Positions 8,996-17,633 of a DNA stretch of 64,000 nucleotides are shown piece after piece. Made by a program: the position numbers and the translations under genes. The stretch is taken from contig JALDXQ010000002.1 of the NCBI GenBank assembly GCA_032156805.1, positions 1 through 64,000 of the forward strand. The letters are read 5' to 3'. The notes beneath the pieces are model-generated. The model worked only from the letters and a program-made list of their open reading frames with translations, searched no databases and was not told the DNA's origin. Positions within the stretch are counted from its first letter, which is position 1; each line of letters starts with the position of its first letter. This DNA comes from Gp6-AA40 sp032156805 (GTDB lineage: Bacteria > Acidobacteriota > Vicinamibacteria > Vicinamibacterales > UBA2999).

Positions 8996-9793
8996 CTACT
9001 TTCGCACGACCTGGATCTCGAAGAGCCGGGGCCAGAGCTTCCCGGTCACGAACAGGCGATCACCAGCCGCGTCGTGCGCGATGCCGTTCAGCACGGCTTC
9101 CGGATCGAGACGATAGCCCGCCGACATCACGCCGCGCAGGTCTATCCATCGAGTGACCCGTCCCGTCTGCGGTGAGATCCTGGCAATTCGATCGGTGTGC
9201 CACACGTTGGCGTACACCTCACCGCCAATGTATTCGAGCTCGTTCAGCTCGCGAACCGGTGTTCTGCCGTCCATGACCGTGACACGTCCGATCTCTCGAA
9301 ACGTCTCGGGGTCGAGGAACCGCAGCCGATCGGTTCCATCGCTCAGGATGAACCTGCGCCCGTCGTGCGTGAGACCCCAGCCTTCTCCTGAGTACGAGAA
9401 GGTCCGGCGTGGCGCAAAGCTGGTGCGATCGTAGACAAACGCCACGTTGGATTGCCACGTCAGCTGCACGAGCTGATCCTTCCAATCGGCCAACCCCTCG
9501 GCAAAGTGTGCCTGATCGACGCGACGCTGCTGGACCACTTCTCCGGTCTCGAGCTTGACCTTCCGCAGACTCGAGCTGCCGCGCAGCCCAGTGCTTTCAT
9601 AGAGGAAGCCGTCGCGATAGATCAGACCTTGCGTGTACGCCGCAGGGTCGTGCGGGAAGGAGTTGACGACACGATACGTATCGACCGGCGTCGCACCCTG
9701 TGCCGCCACGTCGTGAACGTGCGCGGGCGCCAACAACCATGACAGGCCGGCAATGGCGCAGGCGAGCACGGTCAGTCGTAACGTTGAGAACAT
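8996..9793 (-). CDS. Glutaminyl-peptide cyclotransferase (plant/bacterial type)
   Basis: Cyclises N-terminal glutamine to pyroglutamate on exported peptides or proteins. This is the beta-propeller family related to papaya glutamine cyclotransferase. The 265-residue product has a signal peptide (MFSTLRLTVLACAIAGLSWL, cut near VAAQ). Family blocks follow: FPHDPAAYTQGL, LYESTGLRG, FAEGLADW, GEGWGLTHDG, LNELEYI and VLNGIAHD near the end. The ATG at 9793 places the signal peptide at the N-terminus and follows the upstream gene by 10 bp. It is the last gene of the lysA-tmk run and has no obvious functional tie to it. Confidence 0.88.
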   Translation of the reverse strand: MFSTLRLTVLACAIAGLSWLLAPAHVHDVAAQGATPVDTYRVVNSFPHDPAAYTQGLIYRDGFLYESTGLRGSSSLRKVKLETGEVVQQRRVDQAHFAEGLADWKDQLVQLTWQSNVAFVYDRTSFAPRRTFSYSGEGWGLTHDGRRFILSDGTDRLRFLDPETFREIGRVTVMDGRTPVRELNELEYIGGEVYANVWHTDRIARISPQTGRVTRWIDLRGVMSAGYRLDPEAVLNGIAHDAAGDRLFVTGKLWPRLFEIQVVRK

Positions 9794-9803
9794 CGACACC
9801 AGA

Positions 9804-10208
9804 TTACCGTGCAACTCGGTGAAGTGTTTCCTGCCATGCGATGTAGTTGCCCTCGGCGTTGGTCGAGCTCGAACCCAACACCAGGAGCGCCTCATCAGCG
9901 GCCCGGTACGTCACCTCGACGAGCTTGTCACCGAACTTCATGTGATAGTGACAGATGTCGCCGAACACGTAGCCATTGCCAACGGGTGCACCCGAGATAT
10001 CCACGCGGTACAAATGCGGCACCAGCCAGGTCAGGCTGAACTTTGCCTCTACGACCGATCCATCATCGAAGTCATGCTTGAAGCTGACGTCGAGCCCCAC
10101 CGCCGTCGCCTGGTTGGTCTGTTGAATCCGGTAGCCCGCGGACTTCCCGGTGGCGTCATGCCACATCCCGGCGCCGCTGAACGTTCCAACGAAACCCGGA
10201 CTGTCCAT
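9804..10208 (-). CDS. Hypothetical beta-rich protein
   Basis: A 134-residue protein with no signal peptide and no membrane segment. Aromatic and charged residues alternate, for example KFSLTWLVPHLYRVDISG, which suggests a small beta-barrel, perhaps lipocalin-like or calycin-like. No domain is recognised with confidence. It sits 12 bp after tmk and 10 bp before the cyclotransferase on the same strand, so it is almost certainly co-transcribed. Confidence 0.7.
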   Translation of the reverse strand: MDSPGFVGTFSGAGMWHDATGKSAGYRIQQTNQATAVGLDVSFKHDFDDGSVVEAKFSLTWLVPHLYRVDISGAPVGNGYVFGDICHYHMKFGDKLVEVTYRAADEALLVLGSSSTNAEGNYIAWQETLHRVAR

Positions 10209-10220
10209 CCGCCTTATCCG

Positions 10221-10805
10221 TTACAGCAGCGGCTTGACCGCTGCGAACACCTCTGTGGCGACAATGTTGCGGTCACGGTCGGCATCGAGCCGGACCCATC
10301 CGCCATCGGCGGCCTGCCGCAGATAATTCTCCCGCACCCGCGCGAGAAGCGCGAGATCGCGTTCGAACTTGTCTCGATCCGTCGTCTTCCGTCGCGCAGA
10401 GACCTCTGGTGCGATATCGAGCAGGACTGTCAGGTCGGGCCTGGGCAGGTACCGCTGAACGTCGCCCAGCCACGAGGCGTCGAGCCCCTGTGTTTCGCCG
10501 TACGCAACGCTCGAGGCCGCGTAGCGATCGCACACGAGGATCACGCCTTGCCCGAGCTCGCGTTCGATCATTGGCTTCGCCTCGTAGCGATTGGCGATGT
10601 AGAGGAGTTGCAGCACGTCAGCGCCCCACTCGCGTCCGCCATCCAGCGCGCGACGAATCTCGGCACCGATCGGTGTCTCGTACGCGGGAAACGACAGCAG
10701 CCGCACCTGACGGCCTGCGGCGATCAGCCGATCGCGGAGTCGCTCGGTCTGTGTCTGTTTCCCGCTCTGGTCCAAACCCTCGAAAGCGATGAGAAGCCCG
10801 CGCAT
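10221..10805 (-). CDS. tmk: Thymidylate kinase
   Basis: Phosphorylates dTMP to dTDP for DNA synthesis. The 194-residue protein begins with the P-loop FEGLDQSGKQT, a variant of the usual EGxDGxGKxT in which the first glycine after D is Q. It has the DR(Y) motif in LVCDRYAASSVAYG, and the lid region RRKTTDRDKFE is arginine-rich. Its start codon overlaps the lysA stop by one base (TAATG), so it is translationally coupled to lysA. Confidence 0.92.
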   Translation of the reverse strand: MRGLLIAFEGLDQSGKQTQTERLRDRLIAAGRQVRLLSFPAYETPIGAEIRRALDGGREWGADVLQLLYIANRYEAKPMIERELGQGVILVCDRYAASSVAYGETQGLDASWLGDVQRYLPRPDLTVLLDIAPEVSARRKTTDRDKFERDLALLARVRENYLRQAADGGWVRLDADRDRNIVATEVFAAVKPLL

Positions 10806-12061
10806 TACGTCTCGAGCGCCAGAACATCATCGAGGGTCTGCCGTCGCCGGATGATCTCCCACCGGTCGTCATCGACGAGCACTTCAGGCGCGAGGAAGCG
10901 CCGGTTGTAGTTGGACGCCATCACCGCTCCATACGCGCCGGTGTCGAGAACGGCGACCAGATCGTCGACGCGTAATTCGGGCAGTGATCGCTCGCGTGCG
11001 AACACGTCGCTGGTCTCGCAAATGGGCCCGACGATATCCCACGCGCTTTCGTCGCCGCCGCGCGGGACGACCGGCACGATGCGATGGAACGATCCGTACA
11101 GCGCAGGCCGCATCAACTCGGTCATGCCGGCGTCGAGGACAGCGAACTGCCGTCCATCCGGAAACCGCTTCACATCCACGACGCGCGAGATCAGCGCGCC
11201 GGCATGTCCGACGATCGCGCGACCGGGCTCGAGCACGACCGGGATGTTGACCTGGCGCAACTCCGGCAGCACGGCCGCCGCGTACTCCTGCGGCGTCAGC
11301 AGGGGACGACCTTCGTAGCCAATGCCCAGGCCTCCGCCGAGATCGACGTGTTCGAGCGCGAAGCCATCTGCACAGAGATCGCGTGCCAGCGACACGAGCA
11401 CGCGTGCGGCACGAGCGAGTGGTTCGGCGGACGTGATTTGAGACCCGATGTGCACGTGCACACCAACGAACTTGAGGCGCGCGACCGCGCGACGCTCCGC
11501 ATAAATCGCGCGCGCCTCCTGAATGGGCACGCCGAACTTGTTGGACTTCAGCCCGGTCGAAATATTGGGATGGCTGCGCGCGTCAATGTCGGGATTCACG
11601 CGCAGGGCTACGCGCGCGACACGCCCGAGCTGCGCCGCTGTGGCCGCCAGGCGGTCCAGTTCGCCGGCCGACTCGGCATTGATGGTGCCCACGCCGGCCG
11701 CAATCGCCGCCTCGAGCTCATCACGCGCCTTGCCGACGCCGGTGAATACGACGTCGCTCGGGTCGAACCCCGCGCGAAGCGAGACCTGGATCTCGCCCCA
11801 GGAGTTGGCGTCGACGCGACTGCCGAGCGAACGCAGCAGGCGCACCAGCGCCAGCGTCGAGTTGGCCTTGAGCGCATAGTGAATCGCGTGCGGATACCCG
11901 GCAAAAGCCGTGTCGATCTCGGTGAATGCCGCACCGATGGCGCGCGCGCTGTACACGTACGCAGGCGTACCGACGGCTTCGGCGATGGTTTGCACGCTGA
12001 CGCCGTCGCAGTGAAGACCTGCTGGATTGGACTGGAACGGTAGGTACACGAGCCTTCGCAT
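10805..12061 (-). CDS. lysA: Diaminopimelate decarboxylase
   Basis: PLP enzyme converting meso-diaminopimelate to lysine in the last step of lysine synthesis. It has 418 residues. The PLP lysine is K65 in HYALKANS. HVHIGSQI, VDLGGGLGI, EPGRAIVG and the substrate-binding PICETSDVF cysteine block are all present. It is the first gene of a minus-strand run with tmk, and lies back to back with the ECF sigma gene across a gap of about 120 bp. Confidence 0.95.
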   Translation of the reverse strand: MRRLVYLPFQSNPAGLHCDGVSVQTIAEAVGTPAYVYSARAIGAAFTEIDTAFAGYPHAIHYALKANSTLALVRLLRSLGSRVDANSWGEIQVSLRAGFDPSDVVFTGVGKARDELEAAIAAGVGTINAESAGELDRLAATAAQLGRVARVALRVNPDIDARSHPNISTGLKSNKFGVPIQEARAIYAERRAVARLKFVGVHVHIGSQITSAEPLARAARVLVSLARDLCADGFALEHVDLGGGLGIGYEGRPLLTPQEYAAAVLPELRQVNIPVVLEPGRAIVGHAGALISRVVDVKRFPDGRQFAVLDAGMTELMRPALYGSFHRIVPVVPRGGDESAWDIVGPICETSDVFARERSLPELRVDDLVAVLDTGAYGAVMASNYNRRFLAPEVLVDDDRWEIIRRRQTLDDVLALET

Positions 12062-12181
12062 GTTATCATGCGCGCATTTCCTGCATTTCAGGCTCGATCA
12101 CCGTTCCTCGCATCGATTCCGACTGCCGGCATTGCGATCGCTCGTTTCGCGCGCGAGTACACGTGCGACTTCCTGCTAGTG

Positions 12182-12796
12182 ATGTCTCCTGACGCGCCTT
12201 CACCAGAAACCGCAACCGACGAAATCATCGAGCGGTGCCTGAATGGCGATCAGGCAGCGTGGGAATCGATCGTGCGGCTGTACCGCCGCAAGGTCTTCAA
12301 CGTCGCGTATAAATTCGTCGGCCGTCACGATCAGGCCGAGGATCTCACCCAGGACGTCTTCCTCAAGTTGTACAAGTCGCTCGATACCTTCGACCGCCGC
12401 GCCAACTTTCAGACCTGGCTCATCAGCGTGAGCCGTAACCTGTGCATCGACCACTATCGGGCCGTGCGCAAGGAACGTGAAACAATCAACCGCGATGTCG
12501 ACCCGACGGACTTCGCGCCGGCGGCGCCCGATACGCGTGCGGACACGCAGCTCGAACAGCGCGATCGCGTCAAGCTGCTGCGGCGTGCGCTCGACAAGCT
12601 GGCGCCAACGCTCCGGACGGCGGTGATGCTGAGAGACATCCAGGAATTGACCTACCAGGAGATCGCCGACCGCCTGCGCTTGCCCGAGGGCACGGTCAAG
12701 TCGCGTATCAATAGAGGCAGGACTGAACTTGCCAGGCAGATTCAACGTCTGCGTGAAGAGCAGGACGGCGTGCCGAAAACCGGAGTATCAGGATGA
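12182..12796 (+). CDS. ECF-type RNA polymerase sigma factor
   Basis: A 204-residue sigma70-family regulator with region 2 at about residues 20-95 (VFNVAYKFVGRHDQAEDLTQDVF, then FQTWLISVSRNLCIDHYR). Region 4 is at about residues 140-190 (LPEGTVKSRINRGRTELARQ). The 38 codons open upstream do not resemble sigma factors, so ATG 12182 is chosen. The stop overlaps the next gene by ATGA. The promoter set it controls is unknown. Confidence 0.9.
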   Translation: MSPDAPSPETATDEIIERCLNGDQAAWESIVRLYRRKVFNVAYKFVGRHDQAEDLTQDVFLKLYKSLDTFDRRANFQTWLISVSRNLCIDHYRAVRKERETINRDVDPTDFAPAAPDTRADTQLEQRDRVKLLRRALDKLAPTLRTAVMLRDIQELTYQEIADRLRLPEGTVKSRINRGRTELARQIQRLREEQDGVPKTGVSG

Positions 12797-13134
12797 ATCT
12801 GACCACCGATCGCAGCCAGAACGTGTCCATAGTCCGCGTCAACGAAACGCGGCTGATGTATCCCATCCTGTCCGAGTTCGCCAGCACGATTACCTCGCTC
12901 ATTGGCGGCGGCGACAAGAAGCTGCTCCTGGACCTGTCGACGGTCACCTATGTCGACAGCGCCACCATCGGCTGCCTCATGGATCTGTACCGCCAGGCCA
13001 ATGCTGCGGGAGGCGCGTTGAAACTCTCGGGTGTGCAGAAGCGCGTCGAAACCATGCTCTCGATGACGGGAGCACAGAACTTCCTCGAAATTCATCCCGA
13101 CGAGGCGTCGGCGATCAGGAGCTTCGGGGTATGA
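12793..13134 (+). CDS. STAS-domain anti-anti-sigma-type protein
   Basis: A 113-residue single STAS domain of the SpoIIAA/RsbV type. The strand LLLDLSTVTYVDSATIGCL carries the usual phosphorylatable serine at S56. These proteins release a sigma factor by binding its anti-sigma kinase when unphosphorylated. No anti-sigma kinase is encoded beside it. It overlaps the sigma gene upstream (ATGA at 12793) and the coiled-coil gene downstream (ATGA at 13131), so the three products are likely made together. Confidence 0.88.
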   Translation: MNLTTDRSQNVSIVRVNETRLMYPILSEFASTITSLIGGGDKKLLLDLSTVTYVDSATIGCLMDLYRQANAAGGALKLSGVQKRVETMLSMTGAQNFLEIHPDEASAIRSFGV

Positions 13135-13400
13135 GTACGCGAACCATCAAGACGACAACCGGAGCGGAGATCCCGCTGGACGGCGACCTGCTCGCGATCA
13201 TGGAGGCGCTCTACCGAGAGGTCACCGCGCGGCGTGAGCTCGAACGATCGTTCGAGGACCTGGTCAGAGAAATCAACTTCCTGATCGAACAGATGGACGA
13301 CGGGGAACGACGCGCCTACCTGCTGGAAAGCCTCTTTCTGAACACGGTGAAGTACGAGAACGACAAGCTCGAAGCTTATATGCGGCGGATCGCCCGGTAG
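13131..13400 (+). CDS. Small charged coiled-coil protein
   Basis: An 89-residue protein starting MSTRTIKTTTGAEIPLDG. A long charged helix follows (EVTARRELERSFEDLVREIN, then MDDGERRAYLLESLFLNT) ending YMRRIAR. No enzyme motif is seen. The true start is the ATG in the ATGA overlap with the STAS gene. The same frame stays open upstream across the STAS gene but is not coding there. Its place in the sigma-STAS unit suggests a structural or regulatory partner, which is inference. Confidence 0.75.
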   Translation: MSTRTIKTTTGAEIPLDGDLLAIMEALYREVTARRELERSFEDLVREINFLIEQMDDGERRAYLLESLFLNTVKYENDKLEAYMRRIAR

Positions 13401-13453
13401 GCGCACCACTGCCGCGCACCAATTTCGGATTCCTCTTTTATTCTTGAAACGAC

Positions 13454-13475
13454 CGACCCGCCGGCTGGCGGGTCG
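13454..13475. terminator. Hairpin between convergent units
   Basis: Perfect 9-bp stem CGACCCGCC / GGCGGGTCG (13454-13462 and 13467-13475) with a 4-nt loop, between the sigma-STAS unit and lpxC. T-tracts are weak on both sides, so termination efficiency is uncertain. Confidence 0.6.
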
Positions 13476-13478
13476 TTG

Positions 13479-14399
13479 TCAGTTGGCCTCGACCGGATCG
13501 GGCCTGGCCAGCGGCGCCGTCACCACATGGCTTGCATCGGCCCGGCTTTCGACCAGCGTCCAGGCGTCGGTCTCTTCCAGGACCTGCGCGGCAAACGCAG
13601 TGTGCAGCGCGTGGCCGCCGCGATGAGCGACCAGATGCCCGATCATCGGATGCCCGACGAGTGCCATGTCGCCAATCACGTCCAGGATCTTGTGCCGCAC
13701 GAACTCATCGTCAAACCGCAGTCCGTTGTTCAGCACGCCGGTATCCGAGATGACGATCGCGTTCTCCAGCGAACCCCCAAGAGCCAGTCCCTGCTGACGC
13801 AGCATCTCGACTTCCTTGAGGAACGTGAACGTGCGCGCCGGGGCGATCTCGTCCACAAACGAATCCGAGGTCAGCCGGATCGTCCGTGACTGGTGCCGCA
13901 GCAACGGATGATCGAACGCGATGCTGTAGGTGACCTTGAAATGATCGGACGGATAAATCGCGATGCGCTTGTCGTCGCGCGTGAGCGAGATCGGCCGCAG
14001 GATCTTCAGGTAGCGCCGCGACGCTTCGAGCGTCTTCACGCCGGCTTCCTGAATGAGGTAGACGAACGGCGCTGCACTGCCGTCCATGATCGGAACTTCC
14101 GGCGAGTTGAGTTCGACGGTGACGTTGTCGATGCCCAGACTGACCAGAGCCGCCAGCAGGTGCTCGACTGTGTCGACCTGGACGGCATCCCGCATCAGAC
14201 CGGTGGCGTAGTTGATGGCCCCGACATGGTTGACTTGCGCCGGCACCTCGAGACCGCCAAGGTCCGAACGGCGGAAGCGAATACCCGAGCCTGCGGTGGC
14301 AGGCCGGAGTGAAAGGGTCACCTTTCGACCCGAGTGAAGGCCAATGCCCGCGCAGGAAGTGCCGCGGCGAAGCGTGCGTTGCGCGTAGAAGCTAGTCAC
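13479..14399 (-). CDS. lpxC: UDP-3-O-acyl-N-acetylglucosamine deacetylase
   Basis: Zinc enzyme of the committed step in lipid A synthesis, which implies an LPS-bearing outer membrane. It has 306 residues. Zinc ligands are visible as H80 in TVEHLLAAL and H236 and D240 in RHKILDVIGD. The general acid/base histidine is H263 in HRGGHALHT. MDGSAAPFV and the GIGLHSG opening are also diagnostic. It is the last gene downstream of uvrA on this strand but is separated by 193 bp, so it probably has its own promoter. Confidence 0.95.
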   Translation of the reverse strand: MTSFYAQRTLRRGTSCAGIGLHSGRKVTLSLRPATAGSGIRFRRSDLGGLEVPAQVNHVGAINYATGLMRDAVQVDTVEHLLAALVSLGIDNVTVELNSPEVPIMDGSAAPFVYLIQEAGVKTLEASRRYLKILRPISLTRDDKRIAIYPSDHFKVTYSIAFDHPLLRHQSRTIRLTSDSFVDEIAPARTFTFLKEVEMLRQQGLALGGSLENAIVISDTGVLNNGLRFDDEFVRHKILDVIGDMALVGHPMIGHLVAHRGGHALHTAFAAQVLEETDAWTLVESRADASHVVTAPLARPDPVEAN

Positions 14400-14592
14400 G
14401 GTGTTATTCGGCTAGCGGTCCCGCAAGCAAGCCAGATACCAGCGCGAGATGACACACGTGATTGAAGAATAACCGCTTGGGGGTCAGCCCCTTACCTATC
14501 CAAACGGGCGAGACGGACGCTGACTGTAAAATAACCAGTTGTGGCCTTCGTGACACAAGTCTGAAGGCAGACGCTGTGGCGCATGAACCACA
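14400..14592 (-). promoter_or_regulatory. lpxC upstream region
   Basis: A 193-bp gap between uvrA and lpxC. A weak promoter candidate reads TTGTGT (14558-14553) and TTATTT (14534-14529) on the minus strand, spacer 18. A short palindrome, GGGG-TCAG-CCCC (14480-14491), is flanked by TTG and TTA and resembles REP-type stems, but it is a single short copy. Confidence 0.3.
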
Positions 14593-17514
14593 TCACGCGG
14601 AACGGCTGTTGAGTAGCGTCGTGAGGAACTGACCCGTTGCCGAGGTCGACAGCGCTGCAATGGCCTCTGGCGAACCGGAGGCCACGACCTGCCCGCCGGC
14701 TGCACCTCCTTCGGGCCCGAGATCAATCACATGATCAGCACACCGGATGACGTCGAGGTTGTGCTCGATCACTACCACCGTATTGCCCTGGTCGACGAGC
14801 TTGTTGAGCACATCGAGCAGCTTGCGCGTGTCTTCGAAGTGAAGCCCCGTTGTCGGCTCATCAAGGATGTAAATGGTCCGCCCGGTACTGCGCCGTGACA
14901 ACTCGCGCGCGAGCTTGACTCGTTGTGCTTCCCCGCCGCTGAGCGTCACGGCTGACTGACCAAGCTCGATGTAGCCGAGCCCGACATCCTGCAGCGTGCG
15001 CAGCTTGTTGGCAATCGGCGGGAAGTTCTCGAGCAGCGGCAGCGCCTGATCGACGGTCAGGTCGAGCACCTCGGCGATCGACTTGCCGCGGTACTGGATG
15101 TCGAGCGTCTCGCGGTTGTAGCGCCGGCCCTTGCACTGCTCGCATGTCACGTAGACATCGGGCAGGAAGTGCATCTCGATCGCAATCACCCCGTCGCCCT
15201 GACATGCCTCGCAGCGTCCACCCTTCACGTTGAACGAAAAGCGGCCTGGCCGGAATCCACGCGCCTTGGCTTCGGGCATCATCGCAAACAGCTCGCGGAT
15301 GAAGGTGAACATCCCGGTATACGTCGCGGGATTGGATCGCGGCGTGCGTCCGATTGGCGACTGATCGATCTCGATGACCTTGTCGATGAGCGTAATGCCG
15401 TCGATGCGATCGTGCGCGCCCGGTTCGGCCGCGGCCCGATAGATCGTCTTTGCCAGCGAGCGATACAGGATGTCGTTGACGAGCGTCGACTTGCCCGAGC
15501 CGCTCACGCCCGTCACCGCGGTCAACGTGCCGAGCGGAATCGCCACGTCGATGTTCTTCAGGTTGTTCGCCCGTGCGCCTCTGATGACGATCTCGCCTTT
15601 CGTGGCTGGACGCCTGGCGGCAGGCGTCGGAATCGAGCGGTCGCCGCGCAGATACGCGCCGGTGAGTGACCCGTGCCCGTCCGCCAGCAGTTCTGCCGGC
15701 TCACCCTGGAAGATCACATGTCCGCCGTGTTCGCCGGCACCAGGGCCGAGGTCCACGACGTAGTCGGCAGTGCGAATCGTTTCCTCGTCGTGCTCCACGA
15801 CAACGACCGTGTTTCCCAGGTCTCGCAGGCGGGCGAGCGTCGTCAGCAGTCGCCGGTTGTCACGTTGATGCAGTCCGATCGACGGCTCGTCGAGCACGTA
15901 GAGCACGCCGGTGAGATTGGCGCCTATCTGCGTCGCGAGCCGGATGCGCTGTCCTTCTCCGCCGGACAGGGTCGCAGCACTTCGATTGAGTGTCAGGTAG
16001 CCAACACCGACATCATCGAGGAATCGCAGGCGCTCGCGAATCTCGCGCAGAACGCGCCCGGCGACGAGCGCTTCACGCTCGCTCAAGTCGAACGACTCGA
16101 ACACGGCGAGGGCATCGCTGATCGGCAGATTGACGTACTCGGCAACGCCTCGACCCTTGACCTTCACGGCCAGGCTTTGAGGCTTCAGCCGCTGACCGTG
16201 GCACACCGGGCACTCACGGAGCGTGCGATACGGCTCCAGGTCCTCCTGCACGGCCCATGATCCCTCTTCGTACCGGCGCCTCAGGTTCGGGATCACTCCC
16301 TCGAAATTGCGCCCGAACGGATCGGAATCGCCGGTGGACTTCCCCGACGATCGGCGACGGGGAAGCTGGAACTCTTCATCCTCGTCATCGTCATCCTCGT
16401 CCTCAGCAACGACGACCTTCGCAGCCTTGGCCGCGACCTTTTCCTGCTTTGCCGCTCCTGCGGGGCCGAAGAGCACGAGCTCACGGTGCTTCCGCGGCAG
16501 CTTGCTGAAGGGTGCGTCCGGGTCGATGCCGTAGGTGCGCGCGAGCGTCGTCACGGCTTCGCGCACGAGCTTGCGATCGCCCCGGCTCCACGGCGCAATA
16601 GCCCCGCCGAGCAGCGACAGCGACTCGTCGGGCACGACGAGCCGCGCGTCGAAGTCGTAGGTCGCACCCAGGCCCTGACACGAGGGGCACGCTCCGTGCG
16701 GCGAGTTGAACGAGAACGCCCGCGGCGTCATTTCCGGCATCGAGATACCGCATTTGACGCACGCCAGACGACGCGAGAAGAGCTGGTCTCCGCCGTCGAA
16801 CGTGTTGACCACGACGATGTCGTCGGCCAGCGAGAGGGCGGTCTCGAGCGACTCCGATAACCGTCGCTCGATACCCGACTTGACGATCAGCCGATCGACC
16901 ACGACCTCGATCGTGTGATTGCGCCGGCGATCGAGCTTGACGTCTTCGTCGAGCGACCGGAACTGGCCGTCGATGCGAGCCTTGCTGTACCCCCGTTGAC
17001 GCAGCGCCTGCAGCTCTTTCTTGAACTCGCCCTTCCGGCCGCGCACGATGGGCGCCATGATGTTGATGCGCGCGTCGGTCGGATACAACATGACGAGATC
17101 GAGAATCCGCTCGAGCGACTGCGACGAGATTTCGCGTCCGCAGTTGTAACAGTGCGGCGTGCCGGTATTGGCGAACAACAGGCGGAGATAGTCGTAGATC
17201 TCGGTCACGGTGCCGACCGTGGATCGCGGGTTGGAGCCGGTCGTCTTCTGTTCGATTGAAATCGCCGGAGACAGGCCGTCGATCAGATCGACGTCGGGTT
17301 TCTCCATCTGCTCGAGAAACTGACGAGCGTAAGCCGAGAGCGATTCCACGTATCGGCGTTGTCCTTCGGCGTAGATCGTGTCGAAGGCGAGCGACGACTT
17401 ACCGGATCCGGACAGTCCGGTAATGACGACCAATCGATCGCGCGGCAGATCGACGTCGATATTCTTGAGGTTGTGGACGCGAGCGCCGCGCACCGCAATC
17501 CAGTCGTGTGCCAT
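14593..17514 (-). CDS. uvrA: Excinuclease ABC subunit A
   Basis: Damage-recognition ATPase of nucleotide excision repair. The protein has 973 residues with two ABC ATPase modules. Walker A is GLSGSGKSSLAFD in the first module and GVSGSGKSTLVND in the second. The ABC signatures are TLSGGEGQR and TLSGGEAQRVK. Zinc-binding CxxC pairs occur as CVKC/CPSC and CEAC/CEQC. Between residues about 345 and 395 there is a Lys/Ala-rich then highly acidic insert (AEDEDDDDEDEE) followed by RRRSSGKS before FEGVIPNL resumes the family pattern. The insert is coded by a simple GA(C/T/G)-type repeat at about 16375-16410. Confidence 0.97.
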   Translation of the reverse strand: MAHDWIAVRGARVHNLKNIDVDLPRDRLVVITGLSGSGKSSLAFDTIYAEGQRRYVESLSAYARQFLEQMEKPDVDLIDGLSPAISIEQKTTGSNPRSTVGTVTEIYDYLRLLFANTGTPHCYNCGREISSQSLERILDLVMLYPTDARINIMAPIVRGRKGEFKKELQALRQRGYSKARIDGQFRSLDEDVKLDRRRNHTIEVVVDRLIVKSGIERRLSESLETALSLADDIVVVNTFDGGDQLFSRRLACVKCGISMPEMTPRAFSFNSPHGACPSCQGLGATYDFDARLVVPDESLSLLGGAIAPWSRGDRKLVREAVTTLARTYGIDPDAPFSKLPRKHRELVLFGPAGAAKQEKVAAKAAKVVVAEDEDDDDEDEEFQLPRRRSSGKSTGDSDPFGRNFEGVIPNLRRRYEEGSWAVQEDLEPYRTLRECPVCHGQRLKPQSLAVKVKGRGVAEYVNLPISDALAVFESFDLSEREALVAGRVLREIRERLRFLDDVGVGYLTLNRSAATLSGGEGQRIRLATQIGANLTGVLYVLDEPSIGLHQRDNRRLLTTLARLRDLGNTVVVVEHDEETIRTADYVVDLGPGAGEHGGHVIFQGEPAELLADGHGSLTGAYLRGDRSIPTPAARRPATKGEIVIRGARANNLKNIDVAIPLGTLTAVTGVSGSGKSTLVNDILYRSLAKTIYRAAAEPGAHDRIDGITLIDKVIEIDQSPIGRTPRSNPATYTGMFTFIRELFAMMPEAKARGFRPGRFSFNVKGGRCEACQGDGVIAIEMHFLPDVYVTCEQCKGRRYNRETLDIQYRGKSIAEVLDLTVDQALPLLENFPPIANKLRTLQDVGLGYIELGQSAVTLSGGEAQRVKLARELSRRSTGRTIYILDEPTTGLHFEDTRKLLDVLNKLVDQGNTVVVIEHNLDVIRCADHVIDLGPEGGAAGGQVVASGSPEAIAALSTSATGQFLTTLLNSRSA

Positions 17515-17633
17515 AGCACCCTGTGGGGAATTTCCCGATATCCCGAAACGATCATTTTATCTGACAGCGGGTCCGAAGAACAGGACGGCGGGTCCGAATC
17601 CTCGATACTCAGCGTAGGCCGGAGCCTGCTTTG

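Noticed and set aside
12729..13130. Open continuation of the coiled-coil frame across the STAS gene
   Set aside because: The true start is ATG 13131 in the ATGA overlap. The upstream part translates to unrelated Arg/Gln-rich sequence.
14479..14491. GGGGTCAGCCCC palindrome as a REP/RAYT element
   Set aside because: A single short copy with no transposase nearby is too little for a mobile-element call.
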